From Bifidobacteriaceae bacterium (GTDB lineage Bacteria; Actinomycetota; Actinomycetes; Actinomycetales; WQXJ01): a DNA stretch of 5,830 nucleotides. Shown here one piece after another: positions 1 to 5,830 of the stretch. Position 1 is the first letter of the stretch; every line of letters starts with the position of its first letter. Under the pieces are notes generated by a model, which was not told where the DNA came from, did not search any database, and saw only the letters and a list, made by a program, of their open reading frames with translations. A program made the position numbers and the translations under genes. Location: contig JAITKC010000118.1 of the NCBI GenBank assembly GCA_031278665.1, positions 1 through 5,830 of the forward strand, in the 5' to 3' direction.

Positions 1-1765
1 CGGAGATCACCGCCCAAGGCGTGTGCTCCAGAAAGAGTTTGCCCTCGGCCGAACTGTCCGACCCGATCGGCTGCCCGGCGGCGGTGAAACCGCGCAGGTA
101 CCAGGCGCCGTCCCAGGCGACGCGGTTGGCGGCGGCGGCCGATCGCGCCGCCAAAGTCTCCAGCCGCTCGGCGTCGGCGTCGCGTCCCAGCCGGCGCGCC
201 GCCGCCGCGAGCTCGCCCGCCGCCCACACGTGCAAGAAGGTGACCAGCACCGATTCGCCGCCGCCCAGATTCAGGCAGTCGTTCCAGTCCGCCCGCAACC
301 CTTGAGCCAGTCCGTTGGCCCCCAAATGGGCGGCGGTGAATTCGACCGCCCGCGTCAAATGCTCGTAAACGCTGGCCGCGCCGGCGTCGGCGAAGGCGAT
401 CTGGCGGTCCAGGAAACCCAAGTCGCCGGTTTCTTTGACATAGGCCAAGACCGACGGCACCAGCCAGAGATGGTCGTCTGAACAGGCGTCCTCAAGCCCG
501 TGTAATTGCGAGCGATTCGAGGTCGGCGCCACCGTCGGCAGTTTGACCCCGACCGGAATGTCGGGGTGGCGGTTCTCGACGAACAGGTCCGGATCGAACA
601 GGTGCAGTCCATACCCGGCCGATAGCTGTCCGCGTAACAGTTGGTTGATCCGCCGCTCGACCGCCGCCGGATTGCTGTGCGCCACGCTCATCAGGTCTTG
701 CGCGGTGTCGCGGTAGCCCAGCCCGGTCCGTCCGCCGACTTCGACGAAGGACGCGAACCGGGACCAGACCACGCAGGTTTCGGCCTGGTAGAGGTTCCAG
801 TCGTTGAGTAACAGGTTCATATCGGCCGATGCCGTGCGCACCGACAGTTTCCGCCGCCGGCTTTCCCAGTGCTCGCCCAGGGCGGCGAAAGCCTGGTCGA
901 CCGCGCCGGCGGCGCCGAAGCGGTCTCGCAGCTCCGCTCCGCGCCGCCGGTCGCCGTAACCGAGCAGATAGGTCAGCCGAATCCGCTCGCCGGGGGCCAG
1001 CCGGACGGAGTGCTGCAACGCGCCGCAATGATTCTGGGTGGTCCCTTGCGAGCCGGCGCAGGCGCCGGCGGCGACCGCCGCCGGATCGGACTCCGAACCC
1101 CACGGGCCGATGAAACTTTCCCGCAGGCAGTCGAACCCGTCCGGCGGCGTCGTGGCGGTGAAGAAGTGATAAGTCCAGGGCTCGTAATAGAAGTCGTCCT
1201 GGATAATTCCGTCCGCGTAATCAGCTCCGGCGGAGTAAAGCGACATCTGGAAGTTTTGGTTGTCGATCAGCACATTGTGAAAGGACCATTCGACATACCC
1301 GAACAAGTCGAGTTCGCGGACCCGGTCGGAGTCGTTGGCGACAACCACGTCCCAGATCTCAACCGGCTCGTCGACCGGAATGAAAACAGTCTGCGACGCG
1401 GAAATCCCGCGATAACTCGACTCGAAAACCGAATACCCCAAACCGTGCCGGGCCCTGTGCCGGGCCGGCCGCGCGGCATCGTCCAACGGTTTGCCGACCG
1501 GCTGCCAGGAAACCGACCAGTAGTCGCCGTCCGCCCGGTCGCGGACGTAGACATAGTGGCCCGGCCGGTCTTTGGGAACCCCGTTCGGCCGGAACCGGGT
1601 CATCCGTCCCCGTTCGGACGAGCGATAGAACGAATAGCCGCCGGCCACTTGGTTTATGACCGTGCACATATCTTTTGAGCCGAGGTAATTGATCCAGGAC
1701 CCGGGCAAATCCACCCGGTCGACCACGTATTCGTGGGCCGCCTCGTCGAAATGGCCGTAGCGCAT
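1..1765 (-). CDS. GH94 phosphorylase, probable N,N'-diacetylchitobiose phosphorylase (3' end outside window)
   Basis: This cytoplasmic inverting phosphorylase probably cleaves (GlcNAc)2 with inorganic phosphate into GlcNAc-1-phosphate and GlcNAc. I translated the frame from the ATG at 1765 to the window edge: 588 codons with no stop. Family members are about 800 residues, so roughly a quarter is missing. It opens MRYGHFDEAAHEYVV, typical of the family. The N-terminal beta-sandwich (about 1-270) includes NQNFQMSLYSAG (169-180). The (alpha/alpha)6 barrel follows, with VVWSRFASFVEVGGR (332-346), LGYRDTAQD (349-357), SDDHLW (429-434) and GLRADWNDCLNLGGGES (489-505). Asp493 aligns with the general acid of the Vibrio proteolyticus enzyme (about residue 492). 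From memory of the families, WSRFASF, NQN-QMSLYSAG and the short DWNDCLNLGGGES loop match chitobiose rather than cellobiose phosphorylases. Cellobionic acid phosphorylase is an alternative, and its discriminating residues lie mostly in the missing part. The start is 3 nt after the upstream stop, with GAGG (1776-1779) ten bases upstream, suggesting translational coupling. No signal peptide is visible. Confidence 0.88.
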   Translation of the reverse strand, partial: MRYGHFDEAAHEYVVDRVDLPGSWINYLGSKDMCTVINQVAGGYSFYRSSERGRMTRFRPNGVPKDRPGHYVYVRDRADGDYWSVSWQPVGKPLDDAARPARHRARHGLGYSVFESSYRGISASQTVFIPVDEPVEIWDVVVANDSDRVRELDLFGYVEWSFHNVLIDNQNFQMSLYSAGADYADGIIQDDFYYEPWTYHFFTATTPPDGFDCLRESFIGPWGSESDPAAVAAGACAGSQGTTQNHCGALQHSVRLAPGERIRLTYLLGYGDRRRGAELRDRFGAAGAVDQAFAALGEHWESRRRKLSVRTASADMNLLLNDWNLYQAETCVVWSRFASFVEVGGRTGLGYRDTAQDLMSVAHSNPAAVERRINQLLRGQLSAGYGLHLFDPDLFVENRHPDIPVGVKLPTVAPTSNRSQLHGLEDACSDDHLWLVPSVLAYVKETGDLGFLDRQIAFADAGAASVYEHLTRAVEFTAAHLGANGLAQGLRADWNDCLNLGGGESVLVTFLHVWAAGELAAAARRLGRDADAERLETLAARSAAAANRVAWDGAWYLRGFTAAGQPIGSDSSAEGKLFLEHTPWAVIS

Positions 1766-1768
1766 GGC

Positions 1769-3892
1769 TCAGGCGCCTCGCGCCAAGCCGGTCAACGCGT
1801 CGGCGACGCGGGAGGCCAGTTCCGGGCTGGCGGCCTCGGCGAAGACGCGCAGCACCGGCTCGGTGCCGGAGAACCGGAGCAGACCCCAGGCGTCGTCCGG
1901 CAGGTGGAACTTGAAGCCGTCCGATTGGTCGAGACTGAGGACTGGCAAACCGGCCAATTCCCGCGGCGGCGCGGCGGCCAGGCGCCGGGGCACGGCCAAG
2001 CGCATTTCCGGCGTGGCCGGCAGCCCGGTTTCGACCGAGTAGAGGCGGCCGGTGATCGCCCAGACGCCGTCGAGCAACTCCGACAGCCGTCGGCCGGTGC
2101 GCGAGAGCATCTCGACCACCAGGGCGCAAGCGAAGATGCCGTCTTTGCCCAGGATGTGCCCCCGGATGGTGAGACCGCCGGAGGATTCCCCGCCAAGTAG
2201 CGCGGCGTGATCGGACATCGCCTTGGTGATGTGCTTGAACCCGACCGGCACCTCGCGCGCGGTCTCGCCGAAATGGCCGGCCAGGCGGTCCAGCAGGTGG
2301 GTGGTGGCGATATTGCGGACGACTGCGCCGCGCTCGCCCCGGACTTCGTGCAGGTACCAATAGAGCAGCGGCAGCAACTCGTTAGTCGAGACGTGGCGGC
2401 CGTCCTGGTCGACTATGGCGATCCGGTCGGCGTCGCCGTCGGTCGCCAGGCCGAGGTCATATGGCCCGGTCCGGACAAGGTCGGCCAGCGCGGTCAAGGC
2501 CTCCGGGTCGGGCGCCGGCGAGCGCCCGCCGAATAGCGGGTTGTGGCGCTCGTGGATGAAGTCGACCCGGCAGCGGGCGTCGGTCAGGATAGTCCCGAGG
2601 GTCAACTGCGAGGTCCCGTACATTGGGTCGACTAGCAGGCGCAGCGGATTGGCCCGGATCACGCCCACGTCGACGATTCGCTCGATCGCGTCGACATATT
2701 CGCCGGTCAGGTCCCGCTCGCCGGCGAATCCCGCCCGCCGCGCCGCGCCGAGATCGCATGACACGATGTCCTGGCTGGTCAGCGCGTTGGCTTCGGCTTC
2801 GTAGCGGTCGGTTTCGGCGGCCGGCGGCAGCGAACCGTCGCGGCGGAAGACTTTCAGCCCGTTCCACTGCGGCGGGTTGTGGCTGGCCGTGAAGACCAGG
2901 CCGTAATGCGCGCCGAGATATGGCGCCGCGAAGGTCACCAGCGGCGTCGGCACGTCGCCGGGCAGCACGGTGGTGGCGATGTTGTTGCCGGCGAACACCT
3001 CCGCCGCCGCCTCCACGGCCTCGCGCGACAAGAACCGCCGGTCGCCGCCGATGACGACGCCGCAGTCCTCGACGGCCTCCCGCACCATCTGGTTGGCCAG
3101 GGTCTGGCTTAGGCGCCGGACATTGTGGATCGTGAAGCCCTCGCCGATTTTGGCCCGCCAGCCGCCGGTGCCGAAGGCGATGGCGCCCGATTCGATCGCG
3201 TGTTGCGGCGCGAACAGGCGGCGCAGTTGGATGTCGGCGGCGGTCGCCAGGTCTTCGGCGGTGTTGACGTCGTGGACCTCGTCCGGGTCGATTATCTGGT
3301 ACTGGCTGGTCGCCAGGCCGCGCTGGGCGGCGCCGTCGACTATTCGCTTGAGCGACCCGCGTCCGACCAATCCGCCTTCGCCGGCCCCTTTAAGGAGTTC
3401 GGCCCAGGTTTTGGCGGCGGCGACATAGGCGCCGACGTCGCCCCCGTCCAGGGTCAGGCGCGACAGGTCGGCCCGCTTGAGCCGGTGGCGGGTGATCAGG
3501 CCGCGTAGCGAAGCCGGCCGCAGCAGCGCCAGGTCGCCGGAGACGATCAGCACCGGCGTTTGGCTTGGGGCGGTGTCGCCGCGGCGCCGCCCGATGCCGT
3601 CGAGTCCGGTTCGCGCCGCGTCGGCCGGTCCCAGCGGCTCGGCCTGGTCGGCGTAATCGAAGGCCGGGCCCAAGTGGGAGCGGATGTTTTGGTCGTCGGC
3701 GGCGACCACCACGGTCACCGCGGCCGCCGGGACGACCGCGGTGGTGGCGGCGACGGCGTGGTCGATAACCCACTGATCGGCCAGGTTTCGGGTCAGCAAT
3801 TGTCGCGAGCTCCACTCGCCGCCGGCCAACACTATGGCGAGCGGGTCGTCGGCGCGGGTCTGATCCGGCCGGACGGAGGAAACGGTGTCCAC
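1769..3892 (-). CDS. Fusion of degenerate MobA/GlmU-like nucleotidyltransferase domain and phosphohexomutase
   Basis: This 707-residue cytoplasmic protein has two domains. Residues about 18-225 resemble the nucleotidyltransferase fold: LAGGEWSSR (22-30), a QLGT-like AEPLGPADA (84-92), VLIVSGD (114-120) and VHDVNTAEDLA (206-216). Residues about 230-707 form a full alpha-D-phosphohexomutase: FGTGGWR (240-246), catalytic loop TASHNP with phosphoserine Ser337, metal loop DGDADR (485-490), sugar loop GGESSGG (567-573) and phosphate loop RFSGTEP (673-679). FGTGGWRA places it near the phosphoglucomutase/phosphomannomutase-like subfamily. Next to a chitobiose-type phosphorylase, the likely reaction is GlcNAc-1-phosphate to GlcNAc-6-phosphate; glucose-1-phosphate is the alternative. 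The nucleotidyltransferase half lacks a clear signature lysine and may be inactive. GTG at 3892 is the first start after an in-frame TGA (3899-3901) and leaves room for the LAGG strand. No strong ribosome binding site precedes it. The mutase assignment is firm, the substrate inferred. Confidence 0.88.
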   Translation of the reverse strand: MDTVSSVRPDQTRADDPLAIVLAGGEWSSRQLLTRNLADQWVIDHAVAATTAVVPAAAVTVVVAADDQNIRSHLGPAFDYADQAEPLGPADAARTGLDGIGRRRGDTAPSQTPVLIVSGDLALLRPASLRGLITRHRLKRADLSRLTLDGGDVGAYVAAAKTWAELLKGAGEGGLVGRGSLKRIVDGAAQRGLATSQYQIIDPDEVHDVNTAEDLATAADIQLRRLFAPQHAIESGAIAFGTGGWRAKIGEGFTIHNVRRLSQTLANQMVREAVEDCGVVIGGDRRFLSREAVEAAAEVFAGNNIATTVLPGDVPTPLVTFAAPYLGAHYGLVFTASHNPPQWNGLKVFRRDGSLPPAAETDRYEAEANALTSQDIVSCDLGAARRAGFAGERDLTGEYVDAIERIVDVGVIRANPLRLLVDPMYGTSQLTLGTILTDARCRVDFIHERHNPLFGGRSPAPDPEALTALADLVRTGPYDLGLATDGDADRIAIVDQDGRHVSTNELLPLLYWYLHEVRGERGAVVRNIATTHLLDRLAGHFGETAREVPVGFKHITKAMSDHAALLGGESSGGLTIRGHILGKDGIFACALVVEMLSRTGRRLSELLDGVWAITGRLYSVETGLPATPEMRLAVPRRLAAAPPRELAGLPVLSLDQSDGFKFHLPDDAWGLLRFSGTEPVLRVFAEAASPELASRVADALTGLARGA

Positions 3893-3938
3893 GATGACTC
3901 AATTCTGTGATCGGCTGCTCTTGGATGAGTTAGTTAGG

Positions 3939-3946
3939 AGTCTATA
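3939..3946 (-). promoter_or_regulatory. Weak -10-like element upstream of the fusion gene
   Basis: On the minus strand the sequence TATAGACT contains both TATAGA and the TANNNT form (TAGACT) common in actinobacterial promoters. It lies about 47 bases upstream of the GTG. No good -35 hexamer is found at 16-18 bp; a TTGACC at 3974-3979 is too distant (about 27 bp from TATAGA). It is listed only because it is the best candidate in the one A+T-rich patch. Confidence 0.3.
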
Positions 3947-3982
3947 CAAAATCCCCCGCCAGCGCGACCCGCCGGTCAACCA

Positions 3983-3993
3983 GCGTCTGACGC
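3983..3993. promoter_or_regulatory. Short perfect inverted repeat GCGTC-T-GACGC, possible operator
   Basis: The 5-1-5 palindrome GCGTCTGACGC sits about 37 bp upstream of the -10-like element of the phosphohexomutase/GH94 unit. The symmetry does not extend beyond 11 bp. It does not match the DasR/NagR-type site known for GlcNAc regulation in actinomycetes. A regulator-binding role is speculative, and chance is possible in G+C-rich DNA. Confidence 0.2.
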
Positions 3994-4000
3994 AAACCGC

Positions 4001-4014
4001 GGCCGCCGACGGCC
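4001..4014. other. G+C-rich hairpin in the intergenic region
   Basis: GGCCG and CGGCC flank a four-base loop (CCGA on the plus strand), giving a 5-bp all-G/C stem. It lies about 100 bp past the ATPase stop codon. It has no downstream T-tract on either strand, so it is not a typical intrinsic terminator, although some high-GC bacteria use hairpins without a T-run. Confidence 0.2.
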
Positions 4015-4116
4015 CGATCATCTTCTTCGCAAACTATGATCATGCCCCTGCGGCACCCACCGCCCACGCAGACAGGCAGGTCAAACCCCGAAATCAAGTT
4101 GTGGTGCTGAGAGGAT

Positions 4117-4818
4117 TTATCGAGCTACGTCGGGGTCTGGTCCGGCGGTTCGGCGGAGGCGGCCGGCGGCCATGGCGAGGACGCGGTCGGCGGCGGCGGC
4201 CTCGGCCGGGTCGTGGGTGACCCAAAGCGCCGGCGTGGCGGTGGCGGCCAGAATCGAGCGCAGCTGCGCGCCGAGCTCCTCCCGAAAGGCCGCGTCCAAG
4301 GCCGATAGCGGTTCGTCCAGCAACATCAGGCGCGGACCGGGGGCCAGCGCCCGCGCCAGGGCGACCCGTTGGGCCTGGCCGCCCGAAAGGGTGGCGACGT
4401 CGCGCGATTCGTAGCCGCCGAGCCCCACCAGTTCCAGCCAACCGGCCGCTTGGGCGACCCGCCTGGCCCGGCCGACTCCGGCCATCTTGAGGCCGTAGGC
4501 GACGTTGCCGCCCACATCGAGATGCGGGAACAGCTGTCCGTCTTGGAACATCAGGCCGAAGGCCCGCTTGTGGACTGGCACCCCCGCCAGGTCCGTCCCG
4601 TCCCACAAGACGCGGCCGCCGGCCAACGGCTCCAATCCGGCGATCGCCCGCAGCAGAGTCGACTTGCCGCACCCGGACGGCCCCAACAGCGCCACCACCT
4701 CGCCCGGCGCGACACTCAATCCGACGCGGTCGACCGCCACCGTCTGGCCGTAGCGCACGACCGCCGACTCGACTGACAACCCGGCCCGCGCCGCCGCTGT
4801 GTTGGCCGGGCGGCTCAT
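4117..4818 (-). CDS. ABC transporter ATP-binding protein, ThiQ/FbpC-like
   Basis: This 233-residue nucleotide-binding subunit would energise the permease encoded upstream. It is complete: Walker A GPSGCGKST (46-54), Q-loop FQDGQLFPH (91-99, Gln92), signature LSGGQ (144-148), Walker B LMLLDEP (164-170), D-loop SALD (172-175) and switch His202 in WVTHD. It ends soon after the core domain with no C-terminal regulatory domain, as in thiamine-transport ThiQ (about 230 residues) and unlike the longer ferric-iron FbpC or sugar MsiK/UgpC proteins. The substrate is still inferred only from class and length. The ATG at 4818 is preceded by GGTGAGG at 4824-4830 and forms an ATGA overlap with a 26-codon open frame, not directly with the permease. 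The first residues (MSRPANTAA) are encoded by DNA belonging to the tandem repeat, so the N-terminus is derived from, or has been duplicated with, the gene junction. Confidence 0.9.
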   Translation of the reverse strand: MSRPANTAAARAGLSVESAVVRYGQTVAVDRVGLSVAPGEVVALLGPSGCGKSTLLRAIAGLEPLAGGRVLWDGTDLAGVPVHKRAFGLMFQDGQLFPHLDVGGNVAYGLKMAGVGRARRVAQAAGWLELVGLGGYESRDVATLSGGQAQRVALARALAPGPRLMLLDEPLSALDAAFREELGAQLRSILAATATPALWVTHDPAEAAAADRVLAMAAGRLRRTAGPDPDVAR

Positions 4819-4895
4819 CGCGTCCTCACCCGCCTTTGGCCGGGCCCGGGCGATGCCGACGGTCCGAGCGCCGCTGTGTTGGCCGGCCGGCTCAT
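4815..4895 (-). CDS. 26-residue open frame in the gene-junction repeat (possible translational relay)
   Basis: The open frame begins with MSRPANTAALGPSAS and ends with RRVRTR. Its TGA overlaps the ATPase ATG as ATGA. The ATG is preceded by GGTGAGG at 4901-4907, five bases upstream. The sequence is a copy of the ATPase start region joined to a copy of the permease end region. A stable protein product is unlikely; if translated, its role would be to carry ribosomes from the permease to the ATPase start. Confidence 0.35.
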   Translation of the reverse strand: MSRPANTAALGPSASPGPGQRRVRTR

Positions 4896-4902
4896 CGCGC
4901 CC

Positions 4903-4971
4903 TCACCCGCTTTCGGTCGGCCCGGACGATGCCGACGGTCCGAGCGCCGCTGTGTTGGCCGGGCGGCTCAT
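4903..4971 (-). CDS. 22-residue open frame overlapping the permease stop (possible translational relay)
   Basis: The ATG at 4971 overlaps the permease TGA as ATGA, with GGTGAGG at 4977-4983. The frame begins MSRPANTAALGPSAS, like the 26-residue unit, and ends after 22 codons at a TGA (4903-4905). That stop lies inside the Shine-Dalgarno-like sequence of the next unit, seven bases before the next ATG. It is in the same frame as the ATPase but cut off by its stop. It is listed because start, spacing and overlap are all conserved; a functional peptide is doubtful. Confidence 0.35.
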   Translation of the reverse strand: MSRPANTAALGPSASSGPTESG

Positions 4972-5830
4972 CGCGCCCTCACCCGCCTTCGGTCGGCCCG
5001 GACGATGCCGACGAGCCGCGCCGCCGCTGCGTTGGCCGGCCGTGCCAGGGCGGGCGTCGCGAAACCCGGCCCGCCGGCCAGTGATTGCCCGCCGCCGGCC
5101 GGCAATTCGCCATCGCCGACTGGCGCGCCGCCGCCGGCTTGGCCCCCCGGCGGGCGCGACCGCCAGCCGGCTTCGGCCAGCGCCATGACCAGCGCGGTGA
5201 TCGCGGCCAAGACCACGGCGCCGGCCAGCGCCAAACCGAAGTTGTCCGCCCCCGGCCGGCTCAGAAGCTTGTAGACGGCGACCGGCAGCGTGGTCGTGTC
5301 CGGGCGGGCGAGGAACGACGTCGCGCCGAACTCGCCGACCGAGACCGCGAAAGCGTAGGCCGCCGCCACGGCGACGGCCCGCCGGACCATGGCCGCCTCG
5401 ACCCCGGCGAAGACCCGCCAAGGCGGCGCCCCGAGGATCGCCGCCGCCTGGCGCAGACGCGGGTCGATCGACCGCAGCGCCGGCAGGACGGCTCGGACCA
5501 CCAGGGGCAACGCGACCAGCGCCTGGGCCAGCGGGATCAGCCAAAACGACGTCCGCAGATTCAACGGCGCCCGGTTGAGCGTGATCAGGAAACCGAAGCC
5601 GACGGTCACCGCGGACACGCCCAGAGGCGCCATCACCGCCGAGTCGAACAACCCTTGGGCGCGGCGCGCCCAAACCGCCCCCGGCCGGCGCGACATCACC
5701 GCCGCCACCGCCAAACCCAGGGCCAACGCCATCGTGCCGGCGACTAACGCGATCAGAACCGAACGTCCGGCCGCCTCGGCCAGCGAATAGGGCAGCCCGG
5801 ACCGGCCGGGGTCGCCGAGGGCCAGATAGT
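4968..5830 (-). CDS. ABC transporter permease, ThiP/FbpB-like (5' end outside window)
   Basis: This is the C-terminal part of an integral membrane permease; 286 codons are visible and the frame is open to the right edge. Full-length relatives have about 500 residues in two similar halves, so this is the second half. Long hydrophobic segments rich in Ala, Val and Leu are visible, including SVLIALVAGTMALALGLAVA near the edge (residues 23-42 of the visible part). The cytoplasmic EAA-type loop is RQAAAILGAPPWRVFAGV (126-143), degenerate in its first residue and lacking the usual LP at the end. GEFGATSFLARPDTTTLP (165-182) and LLSRPGADNFG are typical of actinobacterial thiamine/iron-type permeases, from family memory. 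The ATG at 5732 is internal to a membrane segment and is not the start. After the last membrane segment there is an atypical tail of about 65 residues, rich in Gly, Pro and Ala and then Arg, ending RRRVRAR. The TGA overlaps an ATG inside the tandem repeat. The substrate is uncertain without the binding protein. Confidence 0.85.
   Translation of the reverse strand, partial: YLALGDPGRSGLPYSLAEAAGRSVLIALVAGTMALALGLAVAAVMSRRPGAVWARRAQGLFDSAVMAPLGVSAVTVGFGFLITLNRAPLNLRTSFWLIPLAQALVALPLVVRAVLPALRSIDPRLRQAAAILGAPPWRVFAGVEAAMVRRAVAVAAAYAFAVSVGEFGATSFLARPDTTTLPVAVYKLLSRPGADNFGLALAGAVVLAAITALVMALAEAGWRSRPPGGQAGGGAPVGDGELPAGGGQSLAGGPGFATPALARPANAAAARLVGIVRADRRRVRAR

Larger units (their letters stand above)
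3893..4116. other. Intergenic region separating the ABC operon from the phosphohexomutase/GH94 operon
   Basis: This 224-bp stretch lies between the stop of the ATPase gene and the GTG of the fusion gene. It contains an A+T-richer patch at about 3900-3955, in contrast with the very G+C-rich genes, and should hold the promoter of the left operon and the end of the right one. I see no hairpin followed by a T-run on the minus strand, so no intrinsic terminator can be called. A plus-strand open frame through it has A/T-rich third positions and does not look coding. Confidence 0.6.
4793..5040. repeat. Imperfect tandem repeat, 76-77 bp unit, across the permease/ATPase junction
   Basis: The plus-strand segment GCCGCTGTGTTGGCCGG followed by a CGGCTCAT end occurs at 4793-4818, about 4870-4895 and about 4946-4971, with a diverged fourth version (GCCGCTGCGTTGGCCGGCC) near 5024-5042. 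Between them lies a conserved block beginning CGCG(C/T)CCTCACCCGC and including GATGCCGACG, seen three times. Spacing between the equivalent ATG codons is 76 bp (4971 to 4895) and 77 bp (4895 to 4818). The copies differ at several positions, so they are not a simple recent or assembly-generated duplication. Each full unit carries a stop or near-stop, a Shine-Dalgarno-like sequence and an ATG. Confidence 0.85.

Noticed and set aside
869..1678. Plus-strand open frame of 269 codons opposite the GH94 gene
   Set aside because: It lies wholly antisense to a gene with clear catalytic motifs. Long antisense frames are common in high-GC DNA, and its translation shows no domain.
1359..2360. Minus-strand open frame of 333 codons spanning the fusion/GH94 junction
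   Set aside because: It is an out-of-frame shadow of both genes, very rich in Arg, Gly and Pro, with no recognisable motifs.
4036..4043. ATGATCAT palindrome in the gap
   Set aside because: It is only 8 bp with no flanking symmetry. The nearby GATCAT (4016-4021) could pair with ATGATC, but the stem would be six weak pairs.
3885..4220. Plus-strand open frame of 111 codons starting over the fusion gene start and crossing the intergenic gap
   Set aside because: The intergenic half uses A/T-ending codons unlike the real genes, the rest is an Arg/Gly-rich antisense reading of the ATPase, and no family is recognisable.
4793..5040. Possibility that the repeat is a CRISPR array or an insertion-sequence remnant
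   Set aside because: Units are contiguous, with no unique spacers, and the repeated DNA is the coding junction itself, with no transposase or terminal inverted repeats.
4903..5673. Minus-strand frame of 256 codons running through the permease into the repeat
   Set aside because: Its body is the wrong frame of the permease. Only its last 22 codons, from the ATG at 4971, coincide with the listed small unit.
5085..5747. Plus-strand open frame of 220 codons opposite the permease
   Set aside because: It encodes an extreme Gln/Arg/Asp/Gly mixture, as expected from antisense reading of Ala/Leu/Val-rich membrane segments.
4117..5830. ABC transporter as the uptake system for chitobiose
   Set aside because: Oligosaccharide importers of this kind usually have two separate permeases and a longer ATPase with a C-terminal regulatory domain. 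The permease motifs and short ATPase here fit the thiamine/iron class instead.

Overview
The window is about 70% G+C, has strong G/C preference at third codon positions and one GTG start, and carries four genes, all on the minus strand. This composition and the gene types fit a high-GC actinomycete-like bacterium (Actinomycetota). No rRNA or other marker is present, so the assignment is an inference. Transcription runs from right to left.

The right part (4968-5830 and 4117-4818) is the 3' half of an ABC transporter operon: a truncated inner-membrane permease of the ThiP/FbpB (thiamine or ferric-iron type) class, followed by a short ATPase of ThiQ size. The solute-binding protein gene would be expected outside the window. 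The junction between the two genes is unusual. A 76-77 bp unit carrying the permease stop, a Shine-Dalgarno-like GGTGAGG and an ATG is repeated in tandem. The permease stop and the ATPase start are therefore separated by two additional start/stop units that could encode peptides of 22 and 26 residues.

A 224-bp intergenic region (3893-4116), including an A+T-richer patch at about 3900-3955, separates this operon from a second transcription unit. That unit starts with a 707-residue fusion: a degenerate MobA/GlmU-like nucleotidyltransferase domain followed by a complete alpha-D-phosphohexomutase. Three bases after its stop begins a GH94 phosphorylase that closely resembles N,N'-diacetylchitobiose phosphorylase and runs off the left edge.

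The likely logic of the left pair is cytoplasmic: the phosphorylase splits (GlcNAc)2 with phosphate into GlcNAc and GlcNAc-1-phosphate, and the mutase converts the 1-phosphate to the 6-phosphate for catabolism. The fused nucleotidyltransferase-like domain hints at a link to nucleotide-sugar synthesis or sensing, but its active-site motifs are eroded. The ABC transporter is not of the oligosaccharide type and is probably functionally unrelated. No RNA genes, CRISPR arrays or insertion sequences were seen.
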